This document shows, in pieces, positions 8,737 through 17,514 of a DNA stretch of 64,000 nt (position 1 is the first letter of the stretch; every line of letters begins with the position of its first letter). The stretch is from NCBI GenBank assembly GCA_003609755.1, contig AP017991.1:3893001-3957000 (forward strand), given 5' to 3'. The position numbers and the translations under genes are program-made. This DNA is from Planktothrix agardhii NIES-204. Lineage in GTDB: Bacteria; Cyanobacteriota; Cyanobacteriia; Cyanobacteriales; Microcoleaceae. The notes below the pieces were generated by a model. That model was given only the letters and a program-made list of their open reading frames with translations. It was not told the DNA's origin and made no database searches.

Positions 8737-10260
8737 CTACTGAACTAACCACAACCGATCTAAGTAATTAATCCGGGCGGAGGGACTCAAGGCGGTTAAG
8801 ACCTGTTCTCCGTAACTGCGATGTAAGACCCGACTATCAAATAGGGCTACAACCCCCTGACTATCCCGCACCGTAGCAACGGCCCGTTGGAGTTCACTTA
8901 ATGCTTGGGGTAATAAATAAAACCGAAACCAATCCAGATGTCGTTGTTTATAGTAGGCGACCTGTCCGGCAACTAAAGGATCTTCTAAAGAAGGAATAGG
9001 TAAGGTAGCGATCGCTAATAAATGGGGTGAAGGTAAACGGCCATGATGTTGTCGCCAAAACTCCCAACCCGTCACTAAAACAGCATTTTCCGGCAAATCC
9101 GTGGTTTCTACCCGTACCCGAGAACCAAATTCCGCCGCCATCGCTGTACTGACTTGGGCTTTTAACGGAACATCTCCAATTAATAAAACACTGAATCCTT
9201 GTACTGATAAGCTTATATATAAAATATTATAAAGCTCTTTAATCAAAGTCAATTGATACTGAGGAGTATTGGGTAAAGGAAAACCCGATGGGATATAAAG
9301 TTGGATCAGTTGGCTTTGTCGATCTGGGGTAAATTTCACCCCGGTAATTTCTCCGAGTCCCACCGCTTGGCGATAAATCGGAGCCTGTTTGTCTAAATCC
9401 AAAGCTCCTCCAATCAAAACCACGGGCTGTTGGGGCCAGATAGGGCCTAACTCCGATGCCACATCCACCGGGCCACAAAACAGAGAAAAGGTTCCCAATA
9501 TCCGATCCACCACGGCCCATTTTAACTGTCCAGGTCGTTGCCAACGTTGCCAAAACCCCTGCCATTCAGACAACTGGGGATCGATAACTCCATACAGTTG
9601 CTCAATCATTTCCTGTTCTGGATTGTCCAAAACATAGCATTGATAGGGATTAGGGGGATGTTGGAACAAAATCCGAGTTAGGTGTATCCGGGTATCTCGA
9701 ATGGTTTCCCCCTGTTCGGGTTGCTGTTCCATGAGATGATTCCAGTCCTGGGGATGCAAACTAACCGTTAGGGTTTGGCGTGTCCAGGTTTCCAAATCAT
9801 CGACCCCATCAATCACAGTCAGGACTTGCTGAGGAAAGTTGTGATCATCCCTGAAGCGACTGGATAACCAAGCTGAAGGTGTTGTTAATAAAACCCCGGA
9901 AAAGCTATCATCAGGCCAGGAATCCCCTCGGAGAATGGGTTTATTGGCAATTAGATCAGGATGGTTAAGGGTTTCTGGATTAATCCAGGGTTGTAAATTT
10001 AGTCGTTGGAGTTCGTCCAAAATCCCATCGGGCGCCACCACAATTACCGATTGATGCCAGACTAATAATGGTATCCAGTAACTCAACCGATAGGAATGAT
10101 GATCGTGGCTGGGGGGAATCCCCGTTTGAATTAAAGCATCCCGTCCCAAACGTAACGCCCTAGCCACTATGCGGGCCATCGTCAGATGATGGGGCCACAG
10201 GGCTTCGGTTTTGGACTTGAGCAGGTTTCGCAGTAAGTTATGGACTTCAACTTCTATCAA
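8737..10260 (-). CDS. DinG/XPD-like helicase homolog lacking Walker motifs
   Basis: 507 residues with the overall architecture of a DinG-type superfamily 2 helicase. The segment that should hold the P-loop reads PPSHDHHSYRLSYWIP: the downstream S-L-A-Y-L-I-P strand is kept but GxGKT/S is gone. The DEAH box is replaced by VIDGVDDLE. The C-terminal block resembles the DinG end (FYLLPQALSELQRAVATVRDSQGVVALFDSRV, then YGEQVLTAL), here with LQRAVATVRD where active members have a Q-x-x-G-R-x-x-R motif. It is therefore probably unable to hydrolyse ATP and may serve as a structural or DNA-binding subunit (inference). The frame is intact and codon use is normal, so it is a maintained gene, not a wreck. 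Confidence 0.7.
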   Translation of the reverse strand: MIEVEVHNLLRNLLKSKTEALWPHHLTMARIVARALRLGRDALIQTGIPPSHDHHSYRLSYWIPLLVWHQSVIVVAPDGILDELQRLNLQPWINPETLNHPDLIANKPILRGDSWPDDSFSGVLLTTPSAWLSSRFRDDHNFPQQVLTVIDGVDDLETWTRQTLTVSLHPQDWNHLMEQQPEQGETIRDTRIHLTRILFQHPPNPYQCYVLDNPEQEMIEQLYGVIDPQLSEWQGFWQRWQRPGQLKWAVVDRILGTFSLFCGPVDVASELGPIWPQQPVVLIGGALDLDKQAPIYRQAVGLGEITGVKFTPDRQSQLIQLYIPSGFPLPNTPQYQLTLIKELYNILYISLSVQGFSVLLIGDVPLKAQVSTAMAAEFGSRVRVETTDLPENAVLVTGWEFWRQHHGRLPSPHLLAIATLPIPSLEDPLVAGQVAYYKQRHLDWFRFYLLPQALSELQRAVATVRDSQGVVALFDSRVLHRSYGEQVLTALSPSARINYLDRLWLVQ

Positions 10261-10300
10261 ATTCGTTCAAAAATACAAACAGTAATGGTTAGATTCATCC

Positions 10301-10585
10301 TCAATTACTAAGATAATCAAAACTTTCGATAAAATCAATCACTTCTTTAAAATCGGGTAGATTAGATTGACGGGAATTGAGAGTTAAATCGGCATCGGTT
10401 TGACGACTAGATAGGTCATCAAATCGTTTACCAAAATTAGCATTATTATGAACCATTAAACTTTGTTGACTGCTATTTTTTAATAGGGTTTGAGTGGCGG
10501 ATTTAAAAAATATAGACCGAGAATCACTTTGACTTTCTTTAACTAAGAGTTTAAATTCATTCGCCTTAACAATAACTTGATTCAT
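10301..10585 (-). CDS. Small hypothetical protein
   Basis: 94 residues, polar and Ser/Gln/Asn-rich, with an acidic C-terminus (DFKEVIDFIESFDYLSN). No membrane segment or known motif. It lies 32 bases after the pentapeptide gene 10618-10992 on the same strand, and the two are probably co-transcribed. I cannot assign a function. Confidence 0.5.
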   Translation of the reverse strand: MNQVIVKANEFKLLVKESQSDSRSIFFKSATQTLLKNSSQQSLMVHNNANFGKRFDDLSSRQTDADLTLNSRQSNLPDFKEVIDFIESFDYLSN

Positions 10586-10617
10586 GGCAGTTAAAATTTG
10601 AATTTTTCGATTTTTTC

Positions 10618-10992
10618 CTAAATTTTCTTCTTAGATTCAAAATCCAACGGAGCATCCACAAAAATTTGCACCAAGGGAAGACTTTGATTAAAAAACTTTT
10701 TCAGGGTTTCGGGATTAAAATTTACAACATGAGTATGATCTCCATGGGGGCTTAAATCAATCCATTCACATTTAAGATCTTCGGCTTTTAAACTAAATCT
10801 ATGAACATTATAAAGTTTGGCTCCGGTTAAGGTAGCTCCCGATAAATCCGCCCCTACCCAGTCCGATTGAATTAAATTCGCTTTAATCCGGCTTAAATTA
10901 TTTTCATTCAGGTTAATTCCACTAAAATCCCTCTCCCCTTCTTGATATTTTTTAACAATTTGGTAGACTTTTACTAATTCACTTTCAATCAT
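10618..10992 (-). CDS. Pentapeptide-repeat protein, short and possibly C-terminally truncated
   Basis: 124 residues. The first 60 hold pentapeptide units (INLNENNLSRIKANLIQSDWVGADLSGATLTGAKL). A conserved region follows with HVVNFNPETLKKFF and LVQIFVDAPLDFES. As I recall the family, that last block is normally followed by another ~100-150 residues; here a Lys-rich tail KKKI and a stop end it at once. This suggests a truncation, but the piece may still be expressed since its start is preceded by a plausible AAGGATTACTATT leader. Function unknown. Confidence 0.65.
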   Translation of the reverse strand: MIESELVKVYQIVKKYQEGERDFSGINLNENNLSRIKANLIQSDWVGADLSGATLTGAKLYNVHRFSLKAEDLKCEWIDLSPHGDHTHVVNFNPETLKKFFNQSLPLVQIFVDAPLDFESKKKI

Positions 10993-11350
10993 AATAGTAA
11001 TCCTTTAACCCTAATTAAATGAATGATTATTGATTCTCTAGTTATGGCTTAAACACTGTTTAATTGCGGTTTCGATATCCATGCCTTCTAACTCTCCAAA
11101 TTAGTGAGGTTGATTATAGAAAATTATAACAAAATGGGGTAGAATTTATCTACCTATAAAAAGGGTGAAATTGCTCTAAGAATATTAGTTCAAACCTTAA
11201 ACAATCGTTTTTAAATTCCAGTTAATGCTGAATAGTTTAATCACCGATTAACCAGCTTTAACTAAACTTGACAAAAATATTCTAAAATTGAGCTTTAAGT
11301 GATAGATTCACTAACGCTTTTCCCTAATAATTTGAGTGGAGTCTTTATCT
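10993..11350. other. Intergenic region
   Basis: A+T-rich spacer of about 360 bases between divergent genes. A short minus-strand stretch near 11040-11100 can be read as MDIETAIKQCLSHN before a stop and may be a scrap of a lost gene. I see no RNA gene, strong hairpin or operator. Confidence 0.35.
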
Positions 11351-12247
11351 ATGAATATTGGTATTATTGGATTGGGTTTAATTGGCGGATCACTCGGTTT
11401 AGATTTATATAGTCATCGACAACAAACCCAAACCCAAATTCACAAATCTGACTCCGCGACATCTCCACCCCCATCCTATCGCATTCTGGGTATCAGTCTT
11501 AAACAAAAAACCTGCGAGGTTGCTGTTGAACGCGGGGTTGTGGATGAAGCTAGTGTGGATTTATCTTTGATGGGTCAAGCTGACGTTATTTTTATTTGTA
11601 CCCCTATTGCTGCGATCGCTCCCACCATTATAGAATTAATTCCCCATTTACAACCCCATACTATTTTAACCGATGTGGGTTCTGTGAAAAAACCAATTGT
11701 AGAAACTTGTTCCGCCCTATGGCCGAATTTTGTCGGGGGACATCCGATGGCGGGGAATACGGAAACCGGAATTAACGCAGCCCAACATGATTTATTCATT
11801 AATAAACCCTATGTAATTACACCGACTAGCAACACCCCCACCGAATCAATTAAAATTGTAGAATCAATTGTAAATTTATTACAAGCTAAAATCTACCATT
11901 GTCAACCAGAAGAACATGATCGGGCCGTAGCTTGGATTTCCCATTTACCTGTAATTATTAGTGGTAGTTTAATTGCGGCTTTAAGATTAGAAAATAATCC
12001 CGATGTTGATCTATTAGCCCACTATTTTGCTAGTTCAGGATTTAGGGATACCAGTCGGGTCGGGGGGGGAAATCCAGAATTAGGATTAATGATGGCAAAA
12101 TATAATCGGGAAGCCCTATTGCGATCGCTCAAATCCTACAAACAAACCCTAGATCAAATCACCAATTATATTGAACAAGAAGACTGGCAGACCCTAGACA
12201 AACAGTTAAATCAAAATCATTCAGATCGACTAAAATTCCACTTCTAA
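11351..12247 (+). CDS. tyrA: Prephenate/arogenate dehydrogenase (TyrA family)
   Basis: 298 residues from the ATG at 11351; a GTG five codons upstream is in frame but less likely. The N-terminal Rossmann motif is GLGLIGGSLG. DVIFICTPI, LTDVGSVKKP and FVGGHPMAGNTETG are the signature blocks of the family, the last carrying the catalytic His. A C-terminal helical dimerisation domain includes HDRAVAWISHLPVIISGSL. It performs the oxidative decarboxylation that makes tyrosine; cyanobacterial enzymes usually prefer L-arogenate and NADP+ (family knowledge). There is no ACT domain. Monocistronic. Confidence 0.92.
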   Translation: MNIGIIGLGLIGGSLGLDLYSHRQQTQTQIHKSDSATSPPPSYRILGISLKQKTCEVAVERGVVDEASVDLSLMGQADVIFICTPIAAIAPTIIELIPHLQPHTILTDVGSVKKPIVETCSALWPNFVGGHPMAGNTETGINAAQHDLFINKPYVITPTSNTPTESIKIVESIVNLLQAKIYHCQPEEHDRAVAWISHLPVIISGSLIAALRLENNPDVDLLAHYFASSGFRDTSRVGGGNPELGLMMAKYNREALLRSLKSYKQTLDQITNYIEQEDWQTLDKQLNQNHSDRLKFHF

Positions 12248-12250
12248 CCC

Positions 12251-12271
12251 GTAGTGAGTCCTTCAGGACTC
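12251..12271. repeat. Copy of a dispersed GTAGTGAGTCCT repeat
   Basis: GTAGTGAGTCCTTCAGGACTC contains the inverted repeat GAGTCCT-TC-AGGACTC. The same sequence occurs at 18320 and 20338. Here it directly follows the tyrA stop and could act as a transcription end. Confidence 0.7.
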
Positions 12272-12297
12272 TCTTATTATATTTATTATATTTTCCC

Positions 12298-12519
12298 TCA
12301 AAAACGATGATTAACAACTAAATCCCATAACCTTTGCGGTAACTGAATCAAATGGTCTAATAATTCCTGGGGCCCAATTCCAAATACCAGTTGTAAAATT
12401 AATACAATAACTGCGATCGCAATTGCTGTACTAACACTGGCTTTCAACACCTGAACTACCCAGGTAAACACTAACCAAGCCACCAATAGGGAAGCTAATA
12501 AAATAATTAATTCAACCAT
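12298..12519 (-). CDS. Small membrane protein, two helices
   Basis: 73 residues. Two hydrophobic helices (about residues 3-25 and 30-48) are followed by an amphipathic tail that starts GIGPQELLDHLIQLP. The pattern is conserved among cyanobacterial small inner-membrane proteins of unknown role. It is transcribed away from the cold-shock genes and stands alone. Confidence 0.65.
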   Translation of the reverse strand: MVELIILLASLLVAWLVFTWVVQVLKASVSTAIAIAVIVLILQLVFGIGPQELLDHLIQLPQRLWDLVVNHRF

Positions 12520-12836
12520 GATAAATTAAATTTGTAGAATAGGGAATTTGAGCATTTTGTTAAAGTATCCATATATAAAACTCTAATAGTTACCATTATA
12601 ATTGGCTAAATCACCGGTTATCTCCTTGGAAGCGAGAACAGTCAGAGTTGAGATTTGTTAAAGTATCCATTGTATAACCTCTGATTTTTAGGGTTTTAGT
12701 ATTAAGTTAGTGCAAAAACCAGGTTTCTTATTTTATTTCTCGGAATTTGATCCTTGAGTAAGCTAGACTATAATAGACATATCCAAAAATTTCAATCAAA
12801 CTCTTATAGAATAATGGTTTGAGGTTAATTTTATTT

Positions 12837-12852
12837 CCCTAGAGGTTAAAAC
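12837..12852 (+). promoter_or_regulatory. Leader/ribosome-binding site of the first csp gene
   Basis: CCCTAGAGGTTAAAAC directly precedes the ATG. The second csp gene carries the same box with a single change (at 13149). The central AGAGGT fits the anti-Shine-Dalgarno. Conservation of the whole 16-base block, while the rest of the spacer differs, suggests a shared translational control element or a recent duplication. Confidence 0.55.
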
Positions 12853-13062
12853 ATGGCTAAAATTAAAGGTCAGGTCAAATGGTTCAACGACTCAAAAGGC
12901 TTTGGTTTCATTACCCCCGATGATGGCTCTAAAGATATTTTTGTACACCACTCGGCTATTCAAAGCAATGGCTTTAAAACCCTAACTGAGGGCCAGAAAG
13001 TGGAATTTGAGATCCAACAGGGTCAAAAAGGCCCCTCCGCAATGAATGTGATCCTTTTATGA
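12853..13062 (+). CDS. Cold-shock domain protein 1
   Basis: 69 residues, a single cold-shock domain. RNP1 ([10 protein letters not shown], residues ~15-24) and RNP2 (DIFVHHSAI, ~28-36) are intact, and GQVKWFND is the first strand. It binds single-stranded nucleic acid and acts as an RNA chaperone in the cytoplasm. It is about 80% identical to the gene 103 bases downstream, so this is a tandem duplication. Many cyanobacteria use RRM proteins for this task and lack CspA-like proteins, so a pair is notable. Confidence 0.93.
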   Translation: MAKIKGQVKWFNDSKGFGFITPDDGSKDIFVHHSAIQSNGFKTLTEGQKVEFEIQQGQKGPSAMNVILL

Positions 13063-13148
13063 GATTTGATCACGATCTTTCTTCAGATAATTCCCTCCTG
13101 TAATCGCTCTATAAAATTGGCGATCGCATGGTTATTGTAATCATCATT

Positions 13149-13164
13149 CCCTAGAGGTCAAAAC
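13149..13164 (+). promoter_or_regulatory. Leader/ribosome-binding site of the second csp gene
   Basis: CCCTAGAGGTCAAAAC, one base different from the leader of the first csp gene, ends immediately before the ATG. Confidence 0.55.
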
Positions 13165-13374
13165 ATGGCTAAACTGACAGGTAAAGTCAAATGGTTCAAC
13201 GAGTCCAAAGGCTTTGGTTTCATCACTCCCTCTGATGGCTCGAAAGATGTTTTTGTACATTTCTCGGCTATTCAAAGCAATACTTTTAAAACTCTGGCTG
13301 AAAACCAGGAAGTAGCATTTGAGATCGAACAGGGTCAAAAAGGCCCCTCCGCAGTGAATGTGATTGTCTTATAA
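13165..13374 (+). CDS. Cold-shock domain protein 2
   Basis: 69 residues, paralog of the preceding gene with the same RNP1 ([10 protein letters not shown]) and RNP2 (DVFVHFSAI). The His of the HH pair in copy 1 is Phe here, and the C-terminal half has several changes ([14 protein letters not shown]), so the copies have begun to diverge. It is probably expressed from its own promoter or by read-through from copy 1. A HIP1-built hairpin ends the unit. Confidence 0.93.
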   Translation: MAKLTGKVKWFNESKGFGFITPSDGSKDVFVHFSAIQSNTFKTLAENQEVAFEIEQGQKGPSAVNVIVL

Positions 13375-13411
13375 GACTTGATTACGGTCTCTCTTTAAAT
13401 AATTCCCTCGT

Positions 13412-13444
13412 GCGATCGCCGATTTTGTAAAGCGATCGCTTTTT
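13412..13444 (+). terminator. Terminator made of two HIP1 octamers
   Basis: Two GCGATCGC sites 12 bases apart can pair with each other, as each is its own reverse complement, and are followed by TTTTT. Placed 38 bases after the csp stop, this is a plausible Rho-independent terminator. Confidence 0.6.
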
Positions 13445-13448
13445 GATC

Positions 13449-13973
13449 ATGGCAGCTCCTGCAAACAGAAAGCAAGATAGTTTCCAAGCCTATTACACTA
13501 ATTGTCATCATATTACTTCCTATATGGTAGGACTTTTGGAATGTGATTCTAATTTGTCTGTGCTTGAACCTTGTGCGGGTGAGGGTGTATTTATTGACGA
13601 GTTATTTAAACAGGAATTAACTCCAGAAATTACCGCCTATGAGTTAAATATTGATTCTGTAAATAAGTTAAATTTTAAATACAATAAATTAACAAATATT
13701 GAGATTATACATCAAGATTTTATACTGGTAAACACCAACAAAAAATTCGATATTATAAAGTTATTAATAAGCAAAAAGCCAGATTTCAGAACTCCCAGTT
13801 TTATTTCCGTCAGGGAATCGCTGTACCAATGATATCATCTTCTGCAATTACGGGAGCATTGATTGATGGAAGATTATTTGATCAGTCTATGTCTAATTAT
13901 TATTAATGATCAAGATTTGCAAGAATTAAATCAATACTTTTATGAGGTATATGGTGCTAAAATATCTGAATAA
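13449..13973 (+). pseudogene. Remnant of an N6-adenine DNA methyltransferase
   Basis: The first ~100 codons encode the start of a class I methyltransferase. YYTNCHHITSYMV is followed by the SAM-binding motif I VLEPCAGEGVFIDEL, then ITAYELN and IIHQDFI. The catalytic (N/D)PPY motif and the whole target-recognition part are missing. After about 13770 the +1 frame reads QNSQFYFRQGIAVPMISSS and then AITGALIDGRLFDQS, which look like the far C-terminal part of an Eco57I/TaqI-type enzyme. A third frame gives LQELNQYFYEVYGAKISE before a TAA at 13971. So an internal deletion plus frameshifts destroyed the gene. No restriction partner remains nearby. Confidence 0.7.
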
Positions 13974-14026
13974 AAGCGATATATAGCATTTATCAGTGGT
14001 ATTTTTACTTTGACGAGGGCTAAGCA

Positions 14027-14644
14027 TCATTTACCTGCTTGAAAAATCTCTAAAGCTGTCAAATTTAAGTCTGGAAAAATCAGTGATTCAATGCGTTGAT
14101 TTTCTCGAAATTGGTGGAGTTGATACTCTCCTTCAACAAGCTGGTAGACGGAAATAGTAGGTCGTTTAGGATTTCCGATAAATCTTCTTCCTCCTAATCC
14201 TAAATAATCTATAATCCAGTATTCATAAATGCCCAAAATCTCGTATTCTTCTAGTTTTAAAGCATAATCATCACTCCAATTAGTTGAAACAACTTCAACC
14301 ACCAATGGTACAGAACTTCCTTGAGTAATAACCGATTCTTTTTCCCATCGAGGATTATCTATAACCCGTCCTTCATCAATTACAATCACATCAGGTTCAT
14401 ATCCAGACTGATCACGAGCAGATTTAATCACGCTTTCTTTAGGAATAAAATAAGGAAGTTTTAATCGTCTAATTTCAAAGTTAAGTTCAGCAATCAAAAA
14501 ACCTGCAACCCGTGAATGTTTACCTGTGGGTTTAGGCATTTCTACAATTTCTCCGTTGTGTAATTCGTAGTGATATTCCGATCTTTCTGGATACCCAGCG
14601 ATAAATTCATCAAATGTTACGGTTGTAGATATTGCTTGAATCAT
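14027..14644 (-). CDS. Uma2-family (DUF820) endonuclease-like protein
   Basis: 205 residues. The PD-(D/E)XK core reads YEPDVIVID, then PLVVEVVSTNW and YEYWIIDYLG. The N-terminal FDEFIAGYPE, YELHNGEIVEMPKPTGKHS block is the most typical Uma2 start. Intact and probably functional; the target is unknown. It lies downstream of a degraded methyltransferase on the opposite strand, in a gene-poor and damaged stretch. Confidence 0.88.
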   Translation of the reverse strand: MIQAISTTVTFDEFIAGYPERSEYHYELHNGEIVEMPKPTGKHSRVAGFLIAELNFEIRRLKLPYFIPKESVIKSARDQSGYEPDVIVIDEGRVIDNPRWEKESVITQGSSVPLVVEVVSTNWSDDYALKLEEYEILGIYEYWIIDYLGLGGRRFIGNPKRPTISVYQLVEGEYQLHQFRENQRIESLIFPDLNLTALEIFQAGK

Positions 14645-14735
14645 AAGCTATTTTTTATTAGGAATTATTAAGATTATAGCATTTTCTACACAAAATCATA
14701 CGGGTTTTTATCACAAATCATTTAGGATTACTGTA

Positions 14736-15920
14736 TCATTGTTTAGAATTAAGAATTAATCCTTGATAGACTTGAATCATTTGTTGAGCGATCGCATCCC
14801 AACTATAATAATTTAGAGCATAATTTTGAGCATTTAAACCTCGCAGTTGACGTTCTTGGGAATTTTTTAATGCGGTTTCAATTAAACTTGAAATTTCATC
14901 AATATTGCCATTTCCTACCCAACCTCCTTGGGCTTTTTCCACATCTTCCCAAATATAAATTCCCTTAGAAATTATTACCGGAGTTCCCACGGCCATCGCT
15001 TCGGCCACTGCAATTCCAAAATTTTCATAATAGGACGGTAAGACAAATAAATCAGCTATTTTTAATAAAGCTGTTTTGATTTCTCCAGTTGCAAACCCTG
15101 GGATAATAGTTTTTTCGCCTAAAGGAGATTGTTGAATTTGTTGTTTAATTTTAGCCTCATATTCGGGATCTTGGGGATTAGATCCTGCTAAAATAAATTG
15201 AAATTCTAATCCGGCTTTTAAGACTTTTTCTAAAGCGGGAATTAAAATATCGAGTCCTTTTTTGGGTTCAATTCGAGATAAAAATAAAATAATTGGAATA
15301 TTTGGCTTGATTTCTAAATGGGATAAAATTGCTTGGGGAGTTTGGGTTAATTCGGGTAAGGTGACGCCTAAAGGAATCACTAAATCGTTGGTTTTGACTC
15401 CAAATCGTTCAGATATTCTAGCTTCTTCTTGACTGGTAAAATGAATCGCTGCTGCCCCGGCAAGATTAGGGCGTTCTAATAATGCTGCATAGATTTTTTT
15501 TAACTGTTTTTTCTTGTTTAAATCGGCGGGGTCAAGGGTTCCTAACGGGCGTAAAATATAGGGTAATTTTTGATAACGGGCTACGGTTGCCGCCGCCGAA
15601 GTTACGGGAGAAAACAAGGCATGAATATGGGCTAAATCATATTCAGAGGCGTGTTTTTTTAGCCACTTTAATAAATCTAAAGAAAATTTATAACGACGAA
15701 AGGGAGAACAGGGAAAATAGCGAATTTGATAACCCTTTTCCTGTACGGGAATATCCAAAGGAACATCTAAGGGCGGTTGTCCCCGATCGCCATTAGAATT
15801 AGTGGTTAAAACCGTCACCTCAACTCCTAGTTTTCCTAACGCTGAAGATAGACCCCGGATCATTTGACTGGGGCCACCATATACTAAAGAAATTGAAGGA
15901 ACAATTTGCAAAATTTTCAT
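14736..15920 (-). CDS. GT4 family glycosyltransferase (group 1)
   Basis: 394 residues, GT-B fold. The N-terminal domain has the typical acceptor-side motif SLVYGGPSQMIRGLSSALGK. The C-terminal domain holds the nucleotide-sugar signature FLSRIEPKKGLDILI and the EX7E motif YENFGIAVAEAMAVGTPVI. It transfers a sugar from an NDP-sugar to a glycan or lipid on the cytoplasmic face, probably for exopolysaccharide or O-antigen (inference from the family). No other polysaccharide gene is adjacent; the MFS gene 72 bases upstream on the same strand could belong to the same unit. Confidence 0.88.
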   Translation of the reverse strand: MKILQIVPSISLVYGGPSQMIRGLSSALGKLGVEVTVLTTNSNGDRGQPPLDVPLDIPVQEKGYQIRYFPCSPFRRYKFSLDLLKWLKKHASEYDLAHIHALFSPVTSAAATVARYQKLPYILRPLGTLDPADLNKKKQLKKIYAALLERPNLAGAAAIHFTSQEEARISERFGVKTNDLVIPLGVTLPELTQTPQAILSHLEIKPNIPIILFLSRIEPKKGLDILIPALEKVLKAGLEFQFILAGSNPQDPEYEAKIKQQIQQSPLGEKTIIPGFATGEIKTALLKIADLFVLPSYYENFGIAVAEAMAVGTPVIISKGIYIWEDVEKAQGGWVGNGNIDEISSLIETALKNSQERQLRGLNAQNYALNYYSWDAIAQQMIQVYQGLILNSKQ

Positions 15921-15942
15921 AATTCAGTGCGCTGCGTGAATA

Positions 15943-15999
15943 TACAGTTTAACTGATAACTCTTAAACTGATAACTGATAACTGATAACTGTTAACTGA
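15943..15999. repeat. AACTGAT-type heptanucleotide tandem repeat
   Basis: Degenerate tandem copies of the heptamer (T)AACTGAT between the GT4 and MFS genes, running into the last codons of the MFS gene. This is the short tandemly repeated repetitive (STRR) type common in filamentous cyanobacteria. Confidence 0.75.
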
Positions 16000-17314
16000 T
16001 GACCGCGATCGCATCGGGAATTTCTTTTTCGACTCGACGTAAACGAGGCATTTGATAGGCAATTAAAGCGGCTACAATATTGAGGATACCAATTAACATA
16101 AATAATAACCCACTTCCTCGTCCCGCGCCGACTCCAATAATTTGACCGATACTATCTGCTAAAAGTCCACCGGGTTTCATCATGGGTTCTAATACTCGAT
16201 CGGCTAAGGGCCCAACGGTTAAATGGGATAGAATTAAAAGCGATCGCTCAACAACACTTTGTAAAGAAAATATCCGTCCTTGTAATTCAAAGGGGATTTT
16301 AGATTGCCAAATTGTATGGTTACTACTAACAATAAAGGGACGGGCAAATAAATAACCAAATCCTCCAATTCCAGCCAAGAAAACCGAAGGTCTAAACCCG
16401 CCTAAACAAAGACATAAACCCTGTAAACCGACTAACCATAAAATTGCTTTAATTCGGTTTTTAGGGCCGCCCCAAACACTGACAGCGAGGCTTCCGAGGA
16501 GCATTCCACAACCGCTAATTGATAAAATCAATCCTAATTCTTTACTGCTGGCAAAGGTTAAGACCACCGGCCAGAATAAAATAGCAAGCATTCCTTCTGT
16601 AAAGTAAGTTATTGCAAAAAAGCTTAATAATTTTTTTAAACCGGGACGGATGAGAATATAATTCCAGGCGGACAGATTTTCTTGCCAAAGTCGTTTAAAG
16701 TTTAGGGGTTGTTGTTGAGATTTTGAAGGTTCTACTTTAGGAAAACGTACAATTAATAAGGTAATTAACCCTAAAATAAAGGTTCCTGAATCAATAATTA
16801 AAATCGAACCAATGCCAATACTACTAACTAAAATTCCTGCAACAGTTGGGCCAGAAATTTTAGCGATCGCCCTAGAAACTTGTACCATGCCATTAGCACG
16901 ATTTAAGTCATTGCGGGGAACTAATTGGGGAATGGAGGCCATATAAGCGGGCCATTGGAAGGCGCCTGAGATGGAACTCACGCACACCGCAACGTAAATA
17001 TGCCAAACTTCTAAACGGTTGGAAAATACCAAACCCATTAAAATTAGCGTTCCGACCGCCGCAATAATATCATTAATAATCATCGCGCCGCGACGACTCG
17101 AACGGTCTACAATAGCCCCTGCGAGGGGGGAAATCAACAGGTTAGGAAGATGAATACAAACAGAAATCAGGGCAAACTGGGTAATGGAACCTGTGGTTTG
17201 ATACACCCAAACCCCCAAGGCAAATTCGGTTAAGCTGGAACCAAACATCGAAACAATTTGTCCCAACCAAACCAGCAAAAAAGTCGGCATACGTTCTTTG
17301 TCCCACAGTTTCAT
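15992..17314 (-). CDS. MFS transporter (macrolide-efflux-like)
   Basis: 440 residues with twelve predicted helices. WLGQIVSMFGSSLTEFALGVWVYQ and the loop motif SPLAGAIVDRSSRRG (motif A-like) are typical of the enterobactin-exporter/macrolide-efflux (MefA-like) subgroup of MFS permeases. It is probably a proton-driven exporter in the plasma membrane; the substrate is not predictable. The C-terminus is short and soluble (RLRRVEKEIPDAIAVIS) and its last codons are made of the STRR-type repeat. Confidence 0.87.
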   Translation of the reverse strand: MKLWDKERMPTFLLVWLGQIVSMFGSSLTEFALGVWVYQTTGSITQFALISVCIHLPNLLISPLAGAIVDRSSRRGAMIINDIIAAVGTLILMGLVFSNRLEVWHIYVAVCVSSISGAFQWPAYMASIPQLVPRNDLNRANGMVQVSRAIAKISGPTVAGILVSSIGIGSILIIDSGTFILGLITLLIVRFPKVEPSKSQQQPLNFKRLWQENLSAWNYILIRPGLKKLLSFFAITYFTEGMLAILFWPVVLTFASSKELGLILSISGCGMLLGSLAVSVWGGPKNRIKAILWLVGLQGLCLCLGGFRPSVFLAGIGGFGYLFARPFIVSSNHTIWQSKIPFELQGRIFSLQSVVERSLLILSHLTVGPLADRVLEPMMKPGGLLADSIGQIIGVGAGRGSGLLFMLIGILNIVAALIAYQMPRLRRVEKEIPDAIAVIS

Positions 17315-17514
17315 CAGTTATAGCTTGCCTATATTAAGTATTGTAAAGAGCATTTGTCAATCGAGGTCTTCGCCATGACTTGCTAATTCTGTTATCTTAA
17401 AATCCAATACGGTCTTTTTTGGTTAGTCTCAATTATTCAGAAATAGTCTGTACAAATTCAATATTAATCAAATTCATGGGTAAATTAAATATCATCTGCT
17501 ACCCCTATTTTTAA

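Noticed and set aside
9239-9637. ORFs on both strands inside the DinG-like gene
   Set aside because: They are frame shadows with no conserved features; the 507-residue frame carries family motifs.
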